The position numbers were made by a program, and so were the translations under genes. This document shows positions 5,745 to 7,953 of a stretch of DNA of 7,953 nt, one piece after another. The DNA is from Candidatus Omnitrophota bacterium (GTDB lineage: Bacteria > Omnitrophota > Omnitrophia > Omnitrophales > Aquincolibacteriaceae). The DNA lies in contig JACPXK010000112.1 in NCBI GenBank assembly GCA_016196565.1, forward strand, positions 1-7,953, given 5' to 3'. The notes beneath the pieces are model-generated. The model had not been told where the DNA came from. It saw nothing but the letters and a program-made list of their open reading frames with translations, and ran no database searches. Position 1 is the first letter of the stretch; every line of letters begins with the position of its first letter.

Positions 5745-6579
5745 ACATTTAGCTCGTTGGGTGAAGGCCCAAAAGAGACGCTCGCAAACCATTGGGTTTG
5801 TCCCGACCATGGGAGCGCTGCACGAAGGGCATTTGTCCTTAGTGCGCGCTGCCCGGAAAGAAAATGACTGCGTGGTGGCGAGCATTTTCGTCAATCCCGC
5901 GCAATTCGGCCCCCAAGAAGATTTGAAAAAATATCCCCGTCCGATTGCCCGCGACCGCAAACTTCTTCGCAAGGCCGGCGTGGACATTCTTTTTCTGCCG
6001 GATTCCAAGACAATTTATCCGCAAGGTTTCTCGCTTTCGGTCGACCCGGGACCCATTGCAAAAATTTTATGCGGTAAATTCCGTCCCGGACATTTTGCCG
6101 GAGTTGCCACGGTGGTGGCCAAACTTTTCAATTGGGTGCAGCCGGACGAGGCTTATTTCGGCGCCAAGGATTTTCAGCAATGTGTGGTGATTCAAAATCT
6201 GGTGCGAGATTTAAATTTTGATCTCGAGGTAAAAATTCTTCCGACGGTGCGCGAAAAAGACGGCCTGGCCATGAGCTCGCGCAATATTTATCTGGCTCCC
6301 GAAGACAGACGCCGCGCCCGCGTGATTTCTCAAACCCTTTTTTGGGTGCGGGATCAAATCAGAAAAGGACGGCGCGATATTTCAAAATTGAAAAGGGAAG
6401 CGGTCAGCCGCCTGCGGCCTGAGGTGGATAAAATTCAATATTTCGAAATCGCGGACCCGGAAACTTTGGCCCCGCTCCGCCGTTTTCAGCCGCACATGGT
6501 AGCGCTTACGGCCTGTTTTGTGGGAAAGACAAGACTGATCGATAATGTTATAATTCCCGGCTTGGTACCCCTTCCGTAG
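5722..6579 (+). CDS. panC: Pantothenate synthetase (pantoate-beta-alanine ligase)
   Basis: PanC joins pantoate and beta-alanine with ATP through a pantoyl-adenylate, the last step to pantothenate (precursor of CoA). It has a nucleotidyltransferase fold. Seen: PTMGALHEGH (28-37, HIGH-like with H34 and H37), FVNPAQFGPQEDLKKYPR (56-73), GAKDFQQ (147-153), MSSRN (184-188, KMSKS-like) and RLIDN (271-275). The usual Glu of G-E-K-D is Ala here. The start is GTG 5722, giving MNVVRKPEH, which fits family N-termini; GGAGG (5705-5709) lies 12 bases upstream, inside folK. The frame is open further upstream but that would only add folK-overlapping sequence. The last eight residues (IPGLVPLP) follow the usual family end, and the last few of them and the TAG stop lie in a palindromic repeat. 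Confidence 0.95.
   Translation: MNVVRKPEHLARWVKAQKRRSQTIGFVPTMGALHEGHLSLVRAARKENDCVVASIFVNPAQFGPQEDLKKYPRPIARDRKLLRKAGVDILFLPDSKTIYPQGFSLSVDPGPIAKILCGKFRPGHFAGVATVVAKLFNWVQPDEAYFGAKDFQQCVVIQNLVRDLNFDLEVKILPTVREKDGLAMSSRNIYLAPEDRRRARVISQTLFWVRDQIRKGRRDISKLKREAVSRLRPEVDKIQYFEIADPETLAPLRRFQPHMVALTACFVGKTRLIDNVIIPGLVPLP
6526..6554 (+). promoter_or_regulatory. Candidate internal promoter for panD
   Basis: TGTTATAAT (6546-6554) is the same extended -10 string as at dapL, with AAGACA (6526-6531, four of six -35 positions) 17 bases upstream. It lies inside the end of panC, over the codons for the conserved LIDNVI stretch. It would give panD its own transcript with a leader of about 140 bases that contains two palindromes. 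The coding constraint could also have produced the string by chance. Confidence 0.45.
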
Positions 6580-6624
6580 GTACACCGTCTAACTTTGAAC
6601 GGTTGTTCTACGAAAGGTACCAGG
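6561..6624. repeat. Imperfect long palindrome at the panC 3' end
   Basis: Three stem segments pair in order: CTTGGTACC (6561-6569) with GGTACCAGG (6616-6624, one G-T pair); CGTAG (6575-6579) with CTACG (6608-6612); ACCGT (6584-6588) with ACGGT (6599-6603). A ten-base loop caps the structure. The panC stop codon is within the second stem. It looks like a short mobile palindrome (REP or MITE-like) or a transcript hairpin. GTACCCCTTCC here is the inverse of GGAAGGGGTAC at the ybeY end. Confidence 0.7.
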
Positions 6625-6641
6625 TCCGATTTAAACCCTGT

Positions 6642-6676
6642 GGGGAGCCTGGCACTGAGGGGCCTGGCCCCTTTTG
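6642..6676. repeat. REP-like palindromic element upstream of panD
   Basis: This stretch matches the reverse complement of 1587-1621 (inside ybeY) at 32 of 35 positions, including 19 contiguous bases (6658-6676). Its core GGGGCC-T-GGCCCC (6659-6671) is followed by TTTT, so on the + strand it resembles a small intrinsic terminator or attenuator (five G-C pairs, three-base loop). GGCCCCTTT recurs at 6686-6694, ten bases before the panD start, and could pair with the ribosome binding site region. The rest of the panC-panD gap shows nothing else. Confidence 0.8.
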
Positions 6677-6704
6677 ACTTTTGAAGGCCCCTTTAAGGAA
6701 AAAT

Positions 6705-7055
6705 ATGCAAAGACAAATGTTAGGCGGGAAAATACACCGGGCGACGGTCACCGACGCCCAGGTCGATTATGTCGGCAGTATTACGATTGACGCCAGTCTT
6801 CTTAAGGCGGCCGATATTCTTCCCGGAGAAAAAGTCTTAATTGCCAATATTACCAACGGTTCCCGTTTGGAAAGTTATGTCATCGAAGGAGCGGCCGGCT
6901 CCGGAGTGATTTGTTTGAATGGCGGCGCGGCCCGGCACGGCCGAAAAGGGGATTTGGTGATTATCATGACCTTTGTCGTGCTGACCGAAGACGAAGTCAA
7001 AAAGCACAAGCCCAAAGTCATTCGTGTTGATTCCAAAAATAAAATTCTTTCCTGA
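6705..7055 (+). CDS. panD: Aspartate 1-decarboxylase precursor (PanD, pyruvoyl type)
   Basis: PanD makes beta-alanine from L-aspartate for pantothenate synthesis. It is a small tetrameric enzyme made as a proenzyme that cleaves itself between G24 and S25, leaving a pyruvoyl cofactor on S25. The GS pair sits at exactly that position here (YVGSITID). K9 (LGGKIHRATVT), R54, Y58 and N72 (ICLNGGAA) are in place; position 57, Thr in E. coli PanD, is Ser, which keeps the hydroxyl. Length is 116 residues. The ATG at 6705 is preferred: AAGGA (6695-6699) lies five bases before it and MxRxMLxGKIHR matches the family start. The frame is open to TTG 6681, but that would encode the Shine-Dalgarno. It follows panC across a 125-base repeat-bearing gap. 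Confidence 0.95.
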   Translation: MQRQMLGGKIHRATVTDAQVDYVGSITIDASLLKAADILPGEKVLIANITNGSRLESYVIEGAAGSGVICLNGGAARHGRKGDLVIIMTFVVLTEDEVKKHKPKVIRVDSKNKILS

Positions 7056-7067
7056 AATTTTTCCCTC

Positions 7068-7880
7068 ATGAAAAAAATCAAAGTCGGTATTGTCGGTTGT
7101 GGAACCATCGGCTCGGCGCTTGCTTTAATCCTCCGCCGCAAATTTAAATCCCAAGCTGAGCTTTCCTATTTATGCGAGCGTCACAAGGAAAAGGCGCATC
7201 TTCTGATGAAAAAACTGGGAACTAAAATTCCTTTGGTTTCTGCCGGGCGCTTGATTCAAAAGTCCGATCTAATTATCGAGGCGGCCTCCGCCTCCATTTC
7301 CGGAAATATTGCGAGCCTCGCGCTCCGCCGGAACAAAGAGGTTTTGGTCTTGAGCGTGGGCGGGCTTCTCATGAATCAAAGTTGGGTCCGTGCGGCAAAG
7401 AAAACCAGCGGGAGGCTCTGGATTCCTTCCGGCGCGGTAGCGGGAATCGACGGACTTCTTGCCGGCAAACAGGCCAAACTCCGGCGCGTTCAAATCAAAA
7501 CACAAAAGCCGCCCGAAGGCCTTGCCGAGGCGCCCTATTTTCAAAAGCGGAAATTTCCACCGTTAAAAGACAATGAGCAGGTCTGCGTTTTTAGGGGCAA
7601 CGCCCTTCAGGCCATTCGTGCTTTCCCTCAGAATATTAATGTGGCGGCCCTTTTGAGTTTGGCGGGACTTGGCCCCGAGAAAACCAAGGTTGAAATCTGG
7701 ACCTCCCGGGCCTTCAAACGCAATCAGCATGAAATTACCGTCAAGGGGGATTTCGGAAAAATCACGACCCGCGCCGAAAATGTTCCTTCTCCCGCAAATC
7801 CCAAGACGAGTTATTTGGCCATTCTTTCGGCAACAGCCTTACTCGAAAAAATTTTTTCCCGCGTCCGCATTGGGACATGA
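7068..7880 (+). CDS. L-aspartate dehydrogenase family protein (AspDH/NadX-like)
   Basis: AspDH interconverts L-aspartate and iminoaspartate/oxaloacetate plus ammonia with NAD(P). The 270-residue length fits. The N-terminus is a Rossmann nucleotide-binding site, VGIVGCGTIGSALA (6-19). Further family signatures are SVGGLL (96-101), PSGAVAGIDGL (120-130), FPQNINVAA (186-194), NQHEITVKGDFG (219-230, H221 being the likely catalytic histidine) and NPKTSYLAILSA (244-255). In some bacteria (NadX) the enzyme feeds NAD synthesis; no nadA or nadC is nearby. Sitting 12 bases after panD, it may instead supply aspartate for beta-alanine production, which is inference. No clear Shine-Dalgarno precedes the ATG, and the stop is three bases before uvrA. 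Confidence 0.85.
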   Translation: MKKIKVGIVGCGTIGSALALILRRKFKSQAELSYLCERHKEKAHLLMKKLGTKIPLVSAGRLIQKSDLIIEAASASISGNIASLALRRNKEVLVLSVGGLLMNQSWVRAAKKTSGRLWIPSGAVAGIDGLLAGKQAKLRRVQIKTQKPPEGLAEAPYFQKRKFPPLKDNEQVCVFRGNALQAIRAFPQNINVAALLSLAGLGPEKTKVEIWTSRAFKRNQHEITVKGDFGKITTRAENVPSPANPKTSYLAILSATALLEKIFSRVRIGT

Positions 7881-7883
7881 ATC

Positions 7884-7953
7884 ATGAAAGAGGCGTTCAT
7901 CGAGATTCGCGGCGCCCGCGAACATAATTTAAAAAACATCAGCCTTAAAATCC
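7884..7953 (+). CDS. uvrA: Excinuclease ABC subunit A (UvrA), N-terminal fragment cut by window end
   Basis: Only 23 codons are visible, reading MKEAFIEIRGAREHNLKNIS and then LKI. The pattern IxIRGAREHNLKNIxL is the highly conserved start of UvrA, the damage-recognition ATPase of nucleotide excision repair; the Walker A motif would follow just past the window. It starts three bases after the aspartate dehydrogenase stop, so it is probably part of the same transcript. The paralogue UvrA2 shares this motif and cannot be excluded. Confidence 0.88.
   Translation, partial: MKEAFIEIRGAREHNLKNISLKI

Noticed and set aside
6659..6675. Strong intrinsic terminator between panC and panD
   Set aside because: The stem is only five G-C pairs with a three-base loop and four Ts, and the sequence is a copy of a repeat also found inside ybeY. 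It is kept only as a possible attenuator.
6681..6704. TTG start extending PanD by eight residues
   Set aside because: The ATG at 6705 has AAGGA five bases upstream, gives the family N-terminus and puts the cleavage pair at G24-S25.
1..7953. tRNA or rRNA genes, CRISPR arrays, transposase, phage or toxin-antitoxin genes
   Set aside because: No cloverleaf or rRNA-like sequence, spaced repeat array or mobile-element protein was seen. The small unknown genes do not resemble a known toxin-antitoxin pair.

Overview
This is a dense, single-direction (+ strand) stretch of a bacterial chromosome. It is mostly housekeeping genes, with tight spacing and frequent 1-23 base overlaps. Nothing in it looks like a phage, plasmid or integrated element. 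The combination of an LL-diaminopimelate aminotransferase, a 7TM-HD cyclic-di-AMP phosphodiesterase next to ybeY and recO, mostly weak or absent Shine-Dalgarno sequences and invading GC-rich palindromes suggests a diderm, little-cultured lineage. Omnitrophota or a PVC/Elusimicrobiota-type neighbour is my best guess. That assignment is inference from gene content, not proven by the sequence.

Layout. Bases 3-2628 hold the 3' part of a pgpH-like gene, then ybeY and recO, overlapping by 4 and 1 bases. Bases 2629-2832 are the only sizeable non-coding gap; it becomes very AT-rich, contains small direct and inverted repeats, and carries a plausible promoter. Bases 2833-4026 hold three genes of unknown function (273, 58 and 67 residues). 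All three carry the same roughly 39-residue module, which aligns without gaps. Bases 4053-7880 form a biosynthetic run: dapL (lysine/peptidoglycan), folK (folate), panC and panD (pantothenate/CoA), and an aspartate dehydrogenase-family gene. From 7884 the window ends inside the start of uvrA.

How the genes fit together. The biosynthetic run centres on aspartate. Aspartate dehydrogenase can make or consume it, PanD decarboxylates it to beta-alanine, PanC joins beta-alanine to pantoate, and DapL acts in the aspartate-derived diaminopimelate route. FolK supplies folate, the cofactor source for the ketopantoate step (panB is not in the window). The first run joins second-messenger turnover (PgpH), rRNA maturation (YbeY) and recombination repair (RecO), a grouping also known from Firmicutes.

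Most notable points: (1) the three-gene cluster of module-sharing unknown proteins; (2) a repeated palindromic element that sits in-frame inside ybeY and again, inverted, upstream of panD (32 of 35 bases identical); (3) palindromic or tandem GGTACC-type repeats that supply the last codons of both ybeY and panC; (4) a dapL promoter whose extended -10 box lies only 10 bases before the ATG, implying a leaderless or nearly leaderless mRNA.
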